From the NCBI RefSeq assembly GCF_001942465.1, contig NZ_MKJY01000555.1:31520-95519 (forward strand): a stretch of 64,000 nt of DNA, given 5' to 3'. Positions 28,743-35,965 of this stretch are shown here, piece after piece; the stretch's first letter is position 1, and every line of letters begins with the position of its first letter. A program made the translations under genes and the position numbers. The stretch comes from Actinomadura sp. CNU-125. GTDB lineage: Bacteria; Actinomycetota; Actinomycetes; Streptosporangiales; Streptosporangiaceae. A model generated the notes under the pieces. The model saw only the letters and a program-made list of their open reading frames with translations, did not search any database and was not told where the DNA came from.

Positions 28743-28785
28743 GCCAGGCGGGTGCTCTCGCGCCCCCATGGCAAGCGCACGCTCA
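28743..28785. other. Element C hairpin plus conserved 13-base motif
   Basis: An imperfect hairpin (28743-28772, outer GCCA/TGGC) is followed directly by AAGCGCACGCTCA (28773-28785). The same motif directly follows unrelated-sequence hairpins at 30057-30069 (element B) and 32611-32623 (element A). This marks the left remnant of a third integrated element. Confidence 0.6.
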
Positions 28786-29029
28786 ACTATTTCCATCGAA
28801 AAGTCCTGCCGGTGGCGGGAAGCACCCCTCCTTGACACGCGAGTAGTCGCGGGCCTCGGCCACCAACCCGTCAGCGTCGAAACGCAGCAGCGTGCAGCCG
28901 GAGATGGTGAGCGGCCGGTCATTCGGGTAGGTCACCGCCCAGTACTCCACGGCCGCCAGGGAACCGTCGACCCGGGGTTCGCCGAACCAGACCTCCGCCG
29001 AACGAGTTTCCTCATCAAAGCATCCAGCG
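28783..29029 (-). pseudogene. Truncated SnoaL/NTF2-like gene fused to integrase debris
   Basis: The C-terminal part of a SnoaL-like protein is readable (EVWFGEPRVDGSLAAVEYWA, then LRFDADGLVAEARDYSRVKE) and ends with TGA at 28783-28785, inside the conserved AAGCGCACGCTCA motif. Upstream the frame runs into sequence matching an integrase 3' end and an attachment core, so the N-terminal half is missing and no credible start remains. It may be cargo of element C or a host gene cut by its deletion. Confidence 0.65.
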
Positions 29030-29168
29030 ATCGACCAACGCTGACCGTGCGATCGCGGACGCTCCAGACGCGCTCGTTCCGATGTAATCGCCCGGTGGCC
29101 TCGCGTCGCCGGAAACGAACAAGACCCAGCGTTCGGGATCACGTCCCGGACCTGGGCCTTCGTTATGC
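29030..29168 (+). pseudogene. Integrase 3'-end remnant of element C with its terminator
   Basis: About 55 bases (29030-29084) match the last codons of the integrases at 43590 and 31375 (CCAACGCTGACCGTGCGATC, then CGGACGCTC). They are followed by a TAATCGCCCG arm-type site (29085-29094), a terminator hairpin (29121-29160, stem ending in CTGGGCCTT) and the attachment core. The order is the same as at the right ends of elements B and A. Confidence 0.7.
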
Positions 29169-29212
29169 GAGCGGGTGACGGGAATCGAACCCGCGCTGTC
29201 AGCCTGGGAAGC
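29169..29212. repeat. Attachment core 1 (tRNA-Gly 3' end copy)
   Basis: 44 bases matching the 3' half of the tRNA-Gly(CCC) gene with one mismatch (C for T in the anticodon-loop region). It is the left boundary of element B. Only the tRNA 3' part is present, so it is not a gene. Confidence 0.85.
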
Positions 29213-29295
29213 GAACCGATCACGCCCGTCACTGGGGCCAACCTGCCCATACGCCTACCCGTAAGTGACCGCTCGTACCCCTTGATCACCCTGCC

Positions 29296-29316
29296 TAATC
29301 GCCCGCTAATCGCCCG
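29296..29316. repeat. Paired arm-type sites, left end of element B
   Basis: TAATCGCCCG occurs at 29296-29305 and 29307-29316, 11 bp apart (one helical turn), and again at the right end of B (31486-31495) and of C (29085-29094). Presumed integrase or excisionase arm sites. Confidence 0.55.
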
Positions 29317-29372
29317 CCCGCCTACCTGCTAGCCAGCGGAGGCCGCCTCGGCGCCGCATGGAACGGAGCGAC

Positions 29373-29438
29373 GGCCCTTGGTGGTAGCGCACCAAGGGCC
29401 GTCTAGAACCCGAATCCCCTGCTAGAGACCGAGTCAGC
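29373..29438 (+). ncRNA. Structured element with GTAGCG loop, copy 1
   Basis: An 11-bp perfect stem (29373-29383 with 29390-29400) closes the loop GTAGCG, followed by GCCGTCT and a stretch containing TCCCCTGCT. A second copy at 29622-29686 keeps the loop and the 3' segments while the stem bases change in a compensated way (GGTG/CACC versus GGTT/AACC). Otherwise nothing coding is seen in 29213-29687. Confidence 0.5.
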
Positions 29439-29621
29439 GTCGACCATACGCTCACGTAGGCACCCAAGGGAGTCCCCCACTCGCTGTCAAGCGTTCGACG
29501 TTCTCGGGCCGAGCATTAGCTCACCTTATGGTCACCATCGGCGAGACTCGCTTGTCCTTATGGTACATCTGCGCAAGCCTCATGCACATGGCGGCTGCGG
29601 GACCGACTCGCCATACGACAT

Positions 29622-29686
29622 AGGTCCCTTGGTTGTAGCGAACCAAAGCCGTCTCTTACCGAGTCCCCTGCTGGAGGCTGAACCTG
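29622..29686 (+). ncRNA. Structured element with GTAGCG loop, copy 2 (leader of small membrane gene)
   Basis: Stem TTGGTT/AACCAA (29629-29634 with 29641-29646) around the same GTAGCG loop, then GCCGTCT and GAGTCCCCTGCTGGAGG. The final GGAGG is the ribosome site of the gene starting at 29688, so this copy is a 5' leader and could regulate translation. Confidence 0.5.
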
Positions 29687-29687
29687 T

Positions 29688-29876
29688 ATGGACCTGCGCT
29701 CAATCTTGTGTGGCGCGCAGCCACCCGATAACACGCCAGTCAGCACGAACATCGTGCTGATCGTGTTCCTGCTGATCGTGGTCGCATTTGCGACCTACCG
29801 GGATCCAAAACTCGCAACCGCGATCGGTGCCGCGTGCGCGGTGGGCGCGTTGCTCATCGTACTGCTGATCACTTAA
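29688..29876 (+). CDS. Small membrane protein of element B
   Basis: 62 residues with two hydrophobic helices (NIVLIVFLLIVVAFATY and AIGAACAVGALLIVLLI) joined by a short RDPKL turn. ATG at 29688 has GGAGG nine bases upstream, inside the structured leader. No family recognised. A small two-helix protein could assist plasmid-type spreading or act as a membrane toxin; there is no evidence either way. Confidence 0.5.
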   Translation: MDLRSILCGAQPPDNTPVSTNIVLIVFLLIVVAFATYRDPKLATAIGAACAVGALLIVLLIT

Positions 29877-29952
29877 GGCTGCCGCTGGCCTGCGTATTTA
29901 CTGCTCTCTCACCCCTTAACCACCTTCGCCGTACACAGACGCGGCAACCGGT

Positions 29953-30069
29953 CCGGAGGGCACGTTCGCGCGACGGCGAGAACCCGGCAAGGGCTGTTCG
30001 CGCGAACGTGTCCTCCGGTGTCCAGGAGGGGTCTGGGGAACCACGGGGTTCCCCAGAAGCGCACGCTCA
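29953..30069. other. Double-hairpin region of element B plus conserved motif
   Basis: Long inverted repeat (29953-29973 with 29996-30018) with shared outer CCGGAGG, then an 11-bp perfect hairpin (30032-30042 with 30047-30057), then AAGCGCACGCTCA (30057-30069). Element A has the same architecture at 32508-32623 with different but still paired stem sequences. The rest of 29877-30350 holds only a long-range 13-bp inverted repeat (30179-30191 with 30246-30258) and the block at 30277. Confidence 0.6.
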
Positions 30070-30276
30070 ACCGGCCCTCGCAGAGGGCCTACACATGTGA
30101 CTGATCGTTCGTCTGGCGCGGCGTGGGCGCATCTCTGATCCGGCTTGCTGGCGTCCCGGGGGGCTTCCCGCTGTCGGGCGGGCGGCCGCGCACGGCGGCG
30201 CGAGACGGGACCGGACGGAACAGGCCGCATGCCCGGCTCGCAGACGCGCGGCCGCCCGGCGTCCCGCGTCAGCGAG

Positions 30277-30308
30277 GCGCCCTTGAAGACGTAAAGAAAG
30301 TTCTCATC
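30277..30308. repeat. 32-bp block identical in elements A and B
   Basis: Identical to 33213-33244 although the surrounding DNA has diverged. It lies about 45 bp downstream of the cyclotransferase gene stop in both elements. It contains TTGAAGACGTAAAGAAAG. No hairpin seen; function unknown. Confidence 0.5.
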
Positions 30309-30350
30309 GGGCCTGCGGTGCCTGCGCGTCCCATCGTGCTGGCTCGGGGT

Positions 30351-30524
30351 CTAGCTGGCCTGTTGGCTCTCGTAGCGCTGGCGCCATGCTGAGCAGCGTT
30401 CTACGTAGGCGGGTAGCTCGTGGGCCTCGAACTCCTCGGCGGACCAGTCGTCGTCTCCGACCTCCGCACCGGGGTTGCATGCGTAGGTCCAGCCGTGGCG
30501 GCCGTCGGTGACGTCCACTCGGAC
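30351..30524 (-). pseudogene. 3' fragment of gamma-glutamylcyclotransferase-like gene (element B)
   Basis: Encodes VDVTDGRHGWTYACNPGAEV to the C-terminal RQRYESQQAS, nearly identical to the end of the intact gene at 33288-33707. The 5' part is lost: B joins the equivalents of A positions 33463 and 33847 directly, deleting about 383 bp that included the N-terminal half of this gene and the end of the peptidase gene. Confidence 0.8.
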
Positions 30525-31222
30525 GACGCCCACATGTAGCTGCGGTGCGCCGAGTCCACGCCTCGGTCGGCGAGGTAACCCGCAATGGTCTTGTCGGTCA
30601 ACCACGGGATGCTCGCGCGTAGGTGGTCGGCGCATTCGGCGGCGGACGTGCCGTTCTTGATCGCTCGGTGAACCTGAGCGAAGACGAGTTGCGTGTAGAG
30701 GGCGAGTCGTACGCAGGCCGTCAGAATCTTGTCCTCGGGCAGAAGAAAGAGCGGCCATGCCTGGGCGAGACCTTCGAGCATCACCTGTTGGGGCGCGTGG
30801 ACGCTGAGGAGTCGGACCCACGGGACGTCTTCGGCCTCGGCCTGAGCGGTCAGGCTCGCGCTCTGGAGGCCGTGACCTAGAACCTCGTGGAGGGCGAACT
30901 GTCGCGCGCCGGTCTGGGTGAACTCGGCGTTGGGGAGATTGAGCCGTAGCCGGACGTCGTAGCCGGCCCCGTCCAGCCAATACGCCCAGTAGGCGTCTAC
31001 CTCGGCGGTCTCGATCGTGAGCGTGTAGGGGGCGGTGCTGCCGGTGGCTTCACGGACGAGCGGCTCTAGATCCTCGGCGGCCTGGCGGATGGCGTCGGGC
31101 GCCTCGCTGGCGTCCATGAGTCCTTCGGCCTGGCGCAGCTCGGCCTTGGCCCTATCACCCCATGTGATGCCGAGATCGGCGAGTGCGGCGCGGGCCTGGT
31201 CGGCGCGCTCGGTGACGTAGTC
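30525..31222 (-). pseudogene. Internal fragment of zinc-peptidase-like gene (element B)
   Basis: Close to identical (about 95-99%) to 33847-34545 of element A and still contains the HEVLGH and LEGLAQAW motifs. It lacks both the start (cut at 31222, where it joins the integrase fragment) and the C-terminus (cut at 30525). Confidence 0.85.
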
Positions 31223-31488
31223 CGTTCGTGGTGGAAGCGCTCGGCGTGCCGAACCTGCACTTCCATGACCTTCGGCACACCGGTAACACGCTCGCCGCTG
31301 ACATGGGCGTCTCGCTGCGGAACCTCATGGCGCGGATGGGTCACGACAACGAGCGGGCCGCGCTCCGCTATCAGCATCGATCGGCCAACGCTGACCGTGC
31401 GATCGCGGACGCTCTTGACTCGCTCGTCCAGGCCGACCGTGAAGCGGACGACGATGACGGTGAGGCGGGGGCGCTTGTTCGGGCGTAA
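31223..31488 (+). pseudogene. Integrase C-terminal fragment (element B)
   Basis: Encodes LGVPNLHFHDLRHTGNTLAA, MARMGHDNERAALRYQH and a short acidic tail, matching the catalytic C-terminus of the element A integrase (His, Arg, His and Tyr all kept). The first two-thirds of the gene are gone. The fusion point with the peptidase fragment is at about 31222. The stop TAA at 31486 begins a TAATCGCCCG arm site. Confidence 0.85.
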
Positions 31489-31520
31489 TCGCCCGTCAGT
31501 GATGACGGCGATAAACGATC

Positions 31521-31560
31521 AAGGCCCAGGTTCGGGGATCATGTCCCTGACCTGGGCCTT
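31521..31560 (+). terminator. Integrase terminator of element B
   Basis: Two-tier hairpin: AAGGCCCAGG with CCTGGGCCTT outside and an inner stem around GGGGATC. It corresponds to 43750-43789 in A and 29121-29160 in C. Confidence 0.75.
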
Positions 31561-31566
31561 ACTGGT

Positions 31567-31610
31567 GAGCGGGTGACGGGAATCGAACCCGCGCTGTCAG
31601 CTTGGGAAGC
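31567..31610. repeat. Attachment core 2 (junction of elements B and A)
   Basis: 44 bases identical to 43798-43841. Left of it is the int end of B; right of it is the distal end of A. Confidence 0.9.
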
Positions 31611-31693
31611 GCACCGATTTCGTCTGTCACCGGGGCTGATGTGCCCGTACGCCTGTCCGCAAGTGACCGCTGTTGCCCCTTGATCACCGCTCC

Positions 31694-31714
31694 TAATTGC
31701 ACGCCGGTTGCACG
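31694..31714. repeat. Paired arm-type sites, left end of element A
   Basis: TAATTGCACG (31694-31703) and CGGTTGCACG (31705-31714), 11 bp apart, correspond to TAGTCGCACG and GGTTGCACG at the right end (43702-43722). Sequence differs from B and C (TAATCGCCCG). The rest of 31615-31911 shows no gene. Confidence 0.55.
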
Positions 31715-31911
31715 ACCACAGCTCGCTGACCTGGGGCGGGCAAGGCGCTCTGTCGCGTGCGAGACACGCAGCGAAAATTGACCGCTCTGACGGACAGCTG
31801 CCCCGGAGCACAGCGATGCGGGCACTAAGCGGCGGTTCCCGGGAGGAGTCGATGATGCCCCCCCGGACCGCTGATGCGATAGCCAGGCACAACTTGCTTG
31901 TCCCTACGCAA

Positions 31912-32292
31912 CTAGTCTGCGGACTGCTCCTGGTGTTGTTTATCCAGGTTCCCGAGCCACTGCGTGTGAAGCTTATACCGGGTACTAAGTCCTTCCCATC
32001 CACACACACATGACACGCGGATGGCCGGGACATCGGGCCTCTTCTTGCGTTTCACGCTATTCGCAGGAGCAGCTTGCTTCACGGCTGGCGCACCCTGGCG
32101 TGCTTTCTTGGCGCGCGCCGCTTCGACCCTTTTCTTCTTCTTACGCTGCGACTTCTTGTCTTGCTTCTCTCGCGACGCTAGCTCGAAGTTGTCTTCTGCG
32201 TCAGGGCGACGTGGATAAATAGACGCTCTACTCTCGCCGCCGCTAAGCACACGAGTGCTTCCTAGTGGCACGTGCACAACTCGTTGACCCAT
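31912..32292 (-). CDS. Hypothetical basic protein with C-terminal Cys motif
   Basis: 126 residues. A strongly basic middle (EKQDKKSQRKKKKRVEAARA) is followed by an Ala/Pro linker and a C-terminal block RVSCVCGWEGLSTRYKLHTQ, where CxCGW with a downstream His could form half a zinc ribbon. ATG at 32292 is preceded by AAGGTGG. GC is lower than in neighbouring genes, as in other distal AICE cargo. No family recognised; nucleic-acid binding is only a guess. Confidence 0.45.
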   Translation of the reverse strand: MGQRVVHVPLGSTRVLSGGESRASIYPRRPDAEDNFELASREKQDKKSQRKKKKRVEAARAKKARQGAPAVKQAAPANSVKRKKRPDVPAIRVSCVCGWEGLSTRYKLHTQWLGNLDKQHQEQSAD

Positions 32293-32507
32293 GACACCAC
32301 CTTGCGCTACCTCTCTCGGCGAGAGTACCTACTCTTCACGCTCCTCTGTTGGAGTCCGGGCTACGTGACCAACGTTGGCCAAGGTGAGCATTCGAGCCTG
32401 TAAGTCAGAACCCGAGCGGCGCGACTACTGCCTTCTGGCTTGCCTCGGAGCCGGCTCGCACTTCCCCGCCGAGATCGTCCAAGCGTGTTGTTAGCAGACG
32501 CACCGCC

Positions 32508-32623
32508 CCGGAGGGTGCTCCCGCGCGAACGGCATCAGCCACAGCCGGGCGTTTCGCGCGGGAGTATCCTCCGGCCCGCGGGGGTCCAGGGGGCGGCGTA
32601 GCCCCCTGGTAAGCGCACGCTCA
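32508..32623. other. Double-hairpin region of element A plus conserved motif
   Basis: Long inverted repeat 32508-32530 with 32551-32574 (two mismatches), then hairpin CCAGGGGG/CCCCCTGG (32586-32609), then AAGCGCACGCTCA (32611-32623). Same architecture as 29953-30069 in B with co-varying stems. The 32293-32507 stretch upstream holds nothing else clear. On the minus strand it lies just after the stop of the gene at 32627 and may include its terminator. Confidence 0.6.
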
Positions 32624-32626
32624 GAC

Positions 32627-32800
32627 TTACTCGTTCTGCTCGGGGGGCCGCACGATCGCGTGGATGACGTATCCCAGCGCGACGCTTGCCAGTTCGATGA
32701 TGATGCGCTGCTGCATCGCGAGGTGATCGCTCGGCGTCGGCGCCGCAGCCACTATCATGATCAGGACGAGCAACGCCGGAGTCAGGCATACTGCTTTCAT
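32627..32800 (-). CDS. Small membrane protein of element A
   Basis: 57 residues with two hydrophobic stretches (CLTPALLVLIMIVAAA and IIIELASVALGYVIHAIV) and a charged end RPPEQNE. ATG at 32800 has GGGAG upstream; a longer start at 32833 lacks a site. It stands alone between two structured regions (hairpins at 32508-32623 and 32826-32894). No family recognised. Confidence 0.5.
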   Translation of the reverse strand: MKAVCLTPALLVLIMIVAAAPTPSDHLAMQQRIIIELASVALGYVIHAIVRPPEQNE

Positions 32801-32825
32801 AGAAGCTCCCTGTGAGTTTCGAGAG

Positions 32826-32894
32826 TGCGGCACCGAGATCGCGAGGCCCGGTCATCGTTCCCGCGATCAGAGGGGCCTGGATCTCGGTGCCGCA
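32826..32894. other. Long inverted repeat upstream of small membrane gene
   Basis: TGCGGCACCGAGATC (32826-32840) and its exact complement (32880-32894) enclose a 39-base centre with further AGGCCC/GGGGCCT pairing. It begins 26 bases upstream of the 32800 start. It could be an attenuator, an antisense or toxin-type regulatory RNA, or a replication-origin structure. The remaining 32895-33212 stretch has no gene I can support. Confidence 0.5.
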
Positions 32895-33212
32895 ACTCCT
32901 TACGAGAGCAGCGTAAAGCGCGCTTTATACGTTGTCACCCCTCGGATTCTTGACGTGGGCGTTAACCGCACCTACAATGCACCCCGACTAAGCATATGTA
33001 ATGTGGTGGCGACCTGCTGTAACAGCCTTAGCGGCATCAGGACCTCAATCAGCGATGGATAGTTGATACTTACCGATAGGCATCGGGGCAGCGTCCTTCG
33101 GGTTATGGGCGGCGTCCGATCCGGCGGACGGTCGACGCGGTGCGGCGGGATCGGACCGGAGAGGCCGCACGCCCGGCGCGCCGGGGCGGGCGGCCGCTGG
33201 CGACGCGAAGCG

Positions 33213-33244
33213 GCGCCCTTGAAGACGTAAAGAAAGTTCTCATC
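33213..33244. repeat. 32-bp block identical to 30277-30308
   Basis: Perfect match between elements A and B downstream of the cyclotransferase gene. Confidence 0.5.
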
Positions 33245-33287
33245 CGGGCCATGTGCCGCATGGACATGGGCCTGCTGGCATCAGGTT

Positions 33288-33707
33288 CTAGCTGGCCTGT
33301 TGGCTCTCGTAGCGCTGGCGCCATGCTGAGCAGCGCTCGACGTAGGCGGGTAGCTCGTGGGCCTCGAACTCCTCGGCGGACCAGTCGTCGTCTCCGACTT
33401 CCGCACCGGGGTTGCATGCGTACGTCCAGCCGTGGCGGCCGTCGGTGAGGTCGACCCGGACGAGTTCATAGACGGGGTCCTCGAACGCGTCCAGGAGGCG
33501 CCACTCCTCCGGGCTGAGGCCGGTGAGCAGGTAGCCGTTTGCGGTCTTGTCGCCTGGGAGGATGCCGGGGTACGGGCGTCCGGGCAGGGTGGCGACTCGC
33601 CATCCCTCGGTGCTTACCGGCTCGTGGTCGGGGACGCGGTCGATCAGCGCGAACAGAACCTCAGGAAACTGGAGACTGCCGTAGACGAACAGGGCCTCCG
33701 GGTCCAC
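33288..33707 (-). CDS. Gamma-glutamylcyclotransferase (AIG2-like) family protein
   Basis: 139 residues. The family's start motif ALFVYGSLQFPEVLFALI (YGSL substrate loop) is present, then PYPGILPGDKTANGYLLTGL, LSPEEWRLLDAFEDPVYELV with the catalytic-type Glu/Asp region, and a C-terminal YACNP. GTG at 33707 overlaps the end of the peptidase gene by 47 bp. Such enzymes release gamma-glutamyl groups as 5-oxoproline. Pairing with a peptidase-like gene is unusual cargo for an AICE and also existed in element B. Confidence 0.8.
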   Translation of the reverse strand: MDPEALFVYGSLQFPEVLFALIDRVPDHEPVSTEGWRVATLPGRPYPGILPGDKTANGYLLTGLSPEEWRLLDAFEDPVYELVRVDLTDGRHGWTYACNPGAEVGDDDWSAEEFEAHELPAYVERCSAWRQRYESQQAS

Positions 33708-34842
33708 CGATAGGCGGTCCTGCGGGCCAGAGTTCGGCGAGGTCGGTCGGGGTGAGCGGCGCTCGGTATGCGGCATGGAGTACCTCCCGGGACACCTTAG
33801 CGTCGGCGTCTGCAAGGGCCGCGAACCAGTCGAACCCGGCTGGATACGCCCACATGTAGCTGCGGTGCTGCGGGTTGGTCCCCCGGTCGGCGAGGTAGCC
33901 CGCAATGGTCTTGTCGGTCAGCCATGGGACGGACGCGCGTAGGTGGTCGGCACATTCGGCGGCGGACGTTCCGTTATTGATCGCTCGGTGAACCTGGGCG
34001 AAGGCGAGTTGCGTGTAGAGGGCGAGTCGCACGCGGGCTGTAAGAACCTTGTCCTCCGGAAGGAGGAAGAGCGGCCATGCCTGGGCGAGACCTTCGAGCA
34101 TCACCTGTTGGGACGCGTGGACGCTGAGGAGTCGGACCCACGGGACGTCTTCGGCCTCGGCCTGCGCGGTCAGGCTCGCGCTCTGGAGGCCGTGACCTAG
34201 AACCTCGTGGAGGGCGAACTGTCGCGCGCCGGTCTGGGTGAACTCGGCGTTGGGGAGATTGAGCCGTAGCCGGACGTCGTAGCCGGCCCCGTCCAGCCAA
34301 TACGCCCAGTAGGCGTCTACCTCGGCGGTCTCGATCGTGAGCGTGTAGGGGGCGGTGCTGCCGGTGGCTTCACGGACGAGCGGCTCTAGATCCTCGGCGG
34401 CCTGGCGGATGGCGTCGGGCGCCTCGCTGGCGTCCATGAGTCCTTCGGCCTGGCGCAGCTCGGCGTTGGTCTTCTCACCCCAGGTGATGCCGAGATCGGC
34501 GAGTGCGGCGCGGGCCTGGTCGGCGCGCTCGGTGACGTAGTCCTCGGGCCATCCGGCGGCGTCGCATCCCTGGGTGGCGCGGACGTAATCGCTGAGCGGC
34601 GGGTGTTCGCCGAGCAGGGCGCCGAGGTAGGCAAGATCGGCATCGAGGCGGGTCGCAAGCGGACCGGTCGCGTCGGGGCGTAGGGCTGCGAGTCTGCGGT
34701 AGACGGTGAGGCGGTCGGGGGCCGGTTCGGGCTCGGGGCCGCTCGGGTGGCAATCGAAATCGATGATCGGGGAGCCGCCTCGGTCGACCTCGTGGGCGTT
34801 CCACGCGCGGAGGACGGATTCGATTTCGTCACGCAAACTCAT
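33661..34842 (-). CDS. Putative gluzincin-like metallopeptidase
   Basis: 393 residues. A zinc-site motif ARQFALHEVLGHGLQSASL (HExxH) is followed about 37 residues later by QQVMLEGLAQAW, whose Glu would be the third ligand, similar to the HExxH plus EGLA layout of DUF1704-type (QEGLA-motif) peptidases. No signal peptide or membrane helix, so it is cytoplasmic. ATG at 34842 overlaps the end of the HTH gene by 14 bp. The module order HTH, peptidase, cyclotransferase recalls phage and ICE pairs in which a peptidase inactivates a repressor, but no ImmA homology is visible. Confidence 0.7.
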   Translation of the reverse strand: MSLRDEIESVLRAWNAHEVDRGGSPIIDFDCHPSGPEPEPAPDRLTVYRRLAALRPDATGPLATRLDADLAYLGALLGEHPPLSDYVRATQGCDAAGWPEDYVTERADQARAALADLGITWGEKTNAELRQAEGLMDASEAPDAIRQAAEDLEPLVREATGSTAPYTLTIETAEVDAYWAYWLDGAGYDVRLRLNLPNAEFTQTGARQFALHEVLGHGLQSASLTAQAEAEDVPWVRLLSVHASQQVMLEGLAQAWPLFLLPEDKVLTARVRLALYTQLAFAQVHRAINNGTSAAECADHLRASVPWLTDKTIAGYLADRGTNPQHRSYMWAYPAGFDWFAALADADAKVSREVLHAAYRAPLTPTDLAELWPAGPPIGGPGGPVRLRQSPVS

Positions 34843-35932
34843 GCATTACGTCCCATCGCAGAGTGAGGGCCTGGTTCGGCCGCAGGTAGTTGCGGGTCAA
34901 GGTCATCACGACGTCGTCGCCGTCGTAATCCCACACGAGTGCGTCCTCTGCGGAGTTCTCCGACCCATCCGGGTGCTCCTCGGTCGCCGTGCAGCGCAAC
35001 AGCTCTCCGGCTCCGCGGTGCTTGATGCGCAGGGTGTAATGCCGCAGGTAGCGCGGTATGGACTGCCGCCAGTAGTGGTCGTGGATGAACTGGCCGCCCT
35101 GGACGGTGAAGCCGACCGTTGCCCACTCCGCGGGCTGGATCGGTGGCGAGATCTGGCAAGCGAACTTCGACAGGTTCGCCGTGTCGTGAACCCGCTGGAT
35201 CATCACGCGTCGGTCGGAGTCGTCGTTCGACACGATGCGAAGCTTCTTCTCCGTGTACTCGAACCAGACCTCTCGGGCCAGACGCGTCACCGGCTTGTCG
35301 GTGAGGTTCAAGAGCTGGTGTCGGTAGCGGACCCGTGACCAACCATCGGGGTCAATGTCGATTTCGGCGTTCATCGCCAGCTCGACGATGTTCCCGGAGA
35401 GGGCCGCAAGCTGGCTCGTTTCCTCGTCGCTGAGGCGTAGTACCTGCTGCATTTCCAACAGGTGCCGTCCGAGGTTCCGAGCTTCGTCGCTGACACCCTC
35501 CACGGAGGCGAGTAGCGCGGGTGAGATGGCGCTCGGCGCGTCCTGCGCTCCCCACTCGACGTCTCCGGCGGCGGCGGGCGCCTGCAATCTCTCGTCGATC
35601 GCGCCGAGCAGTGCCTTCGCCTTGGCGGGGGCCTCGGGGTCGTCGTTGCGGGACGGGGCCGCCGGTTGGTCCTCGGTCACTACGCGCGCGAACAGTTGCT
35701 CGGCGGTCCAGCCTGGGAACATCTTCTCCAGCACGCGGCAATGATCGGCGTAGGGCAAGCCCTTGAGTTCGCCCGATGCCCACCTGTGCAGTTGTGCCCG
35801 GCTCGGGCCTCCTCCGGCTAGCGACGGGTCGACCTTTCGGGCCGCCTTGTCATACTCGGCCGTGAATGTCCGGTGAGTCTGCCAGTGCCGTTCTAGGAGC
35901 AAGAGCTTCAAACGCACAGGGGGATTCGTCAT
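34829..35932 (-). CDS. Helix-turn-helix regulator with beta-rich sensory domain
   Basis: 367 residues. N-terminal DNA-binding region (RLKLLLLERHWQTHRTFTAE, then PSRAQLHRWASGELKGLPYA), a linker, and a C-terminal domain of about 180 residues rich in strands (VRYRHQLLNLTDKPVTRLAR; HRGAGELLRC). ATG at 35932 has GGGAGG, partly held in a CGGCC/GGCCG hairpin. Three phased repeats of GACGAGACA (35966-35995) lie upstream and may be its own operator. It is translationally coupled to the peptidase gene. Confidence 0.75.
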   Translation of the reverse strand: MTNPPVRLKLLLLERHWQTHRTFTAEYDKAARKVDPSLAGGGPSRAQLHRWASGELKGLPYADHCRVLEKMFPGWTAEQLFARVVTEDQPAAPSRNDDPEAPAKAKALLGAIDERLQAPAAAGDVEWGAQDAPSAISPALLASVEGVSDEARNLGRHLLEMQQVLRLSDEETSQLAALSGNIVELAMNAEIDIDPDGWSRVRYRHQLLNLTDKPVTRLAREVWFEYTEKKLRIVSNDDSDRRVMIQRVHDTANLSKFACQISPPIQPAEWATVGFTVQGGQFIHDHYWRQSIPRYLRHYTLRIKHRGAGELLRCTATEEHPDGSENSAEDALVWDYDGDDVVMTLTRNYLRPNQALTLRWDVMHEFA

Positions 35933-35965
35933 CTTCGGCCCTCCCAAAAGGCCGAACGTAGCACG

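Larger units (their letters stand above)
29169..31610. mobile_element. AICE remnant B (deletion derivative)
   Basis: Bounded by attachment cores at 29169-29212 and 31567-31610, with matching TAATCGCCCG arm sites inside both ends. It keeps a small membrane-protein gene, two structured regions, fragments of a gamma-glutamylcyclotransferase gene and a zinc-peptidase-like gene, and the integrase 3' end. Replication, transfer and excision genes are absent. Retained parts are up to about 99% identical to element A. Confidence 0.8.

Noticed and set aside
29560..29760. Short plus-strand reading frame overlapping the GTAGCG-loop element
   Set aside because: No ribosome site, and it runs through the structured leader in a different frame from the better supported gene at 29688.
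29169..31610. tRNA-Gly gene copies at 29169 and 31567
   Set aside because: Only the 3' half is present; acceptor 5' strand and D arm are missing, so these are attachment cores.
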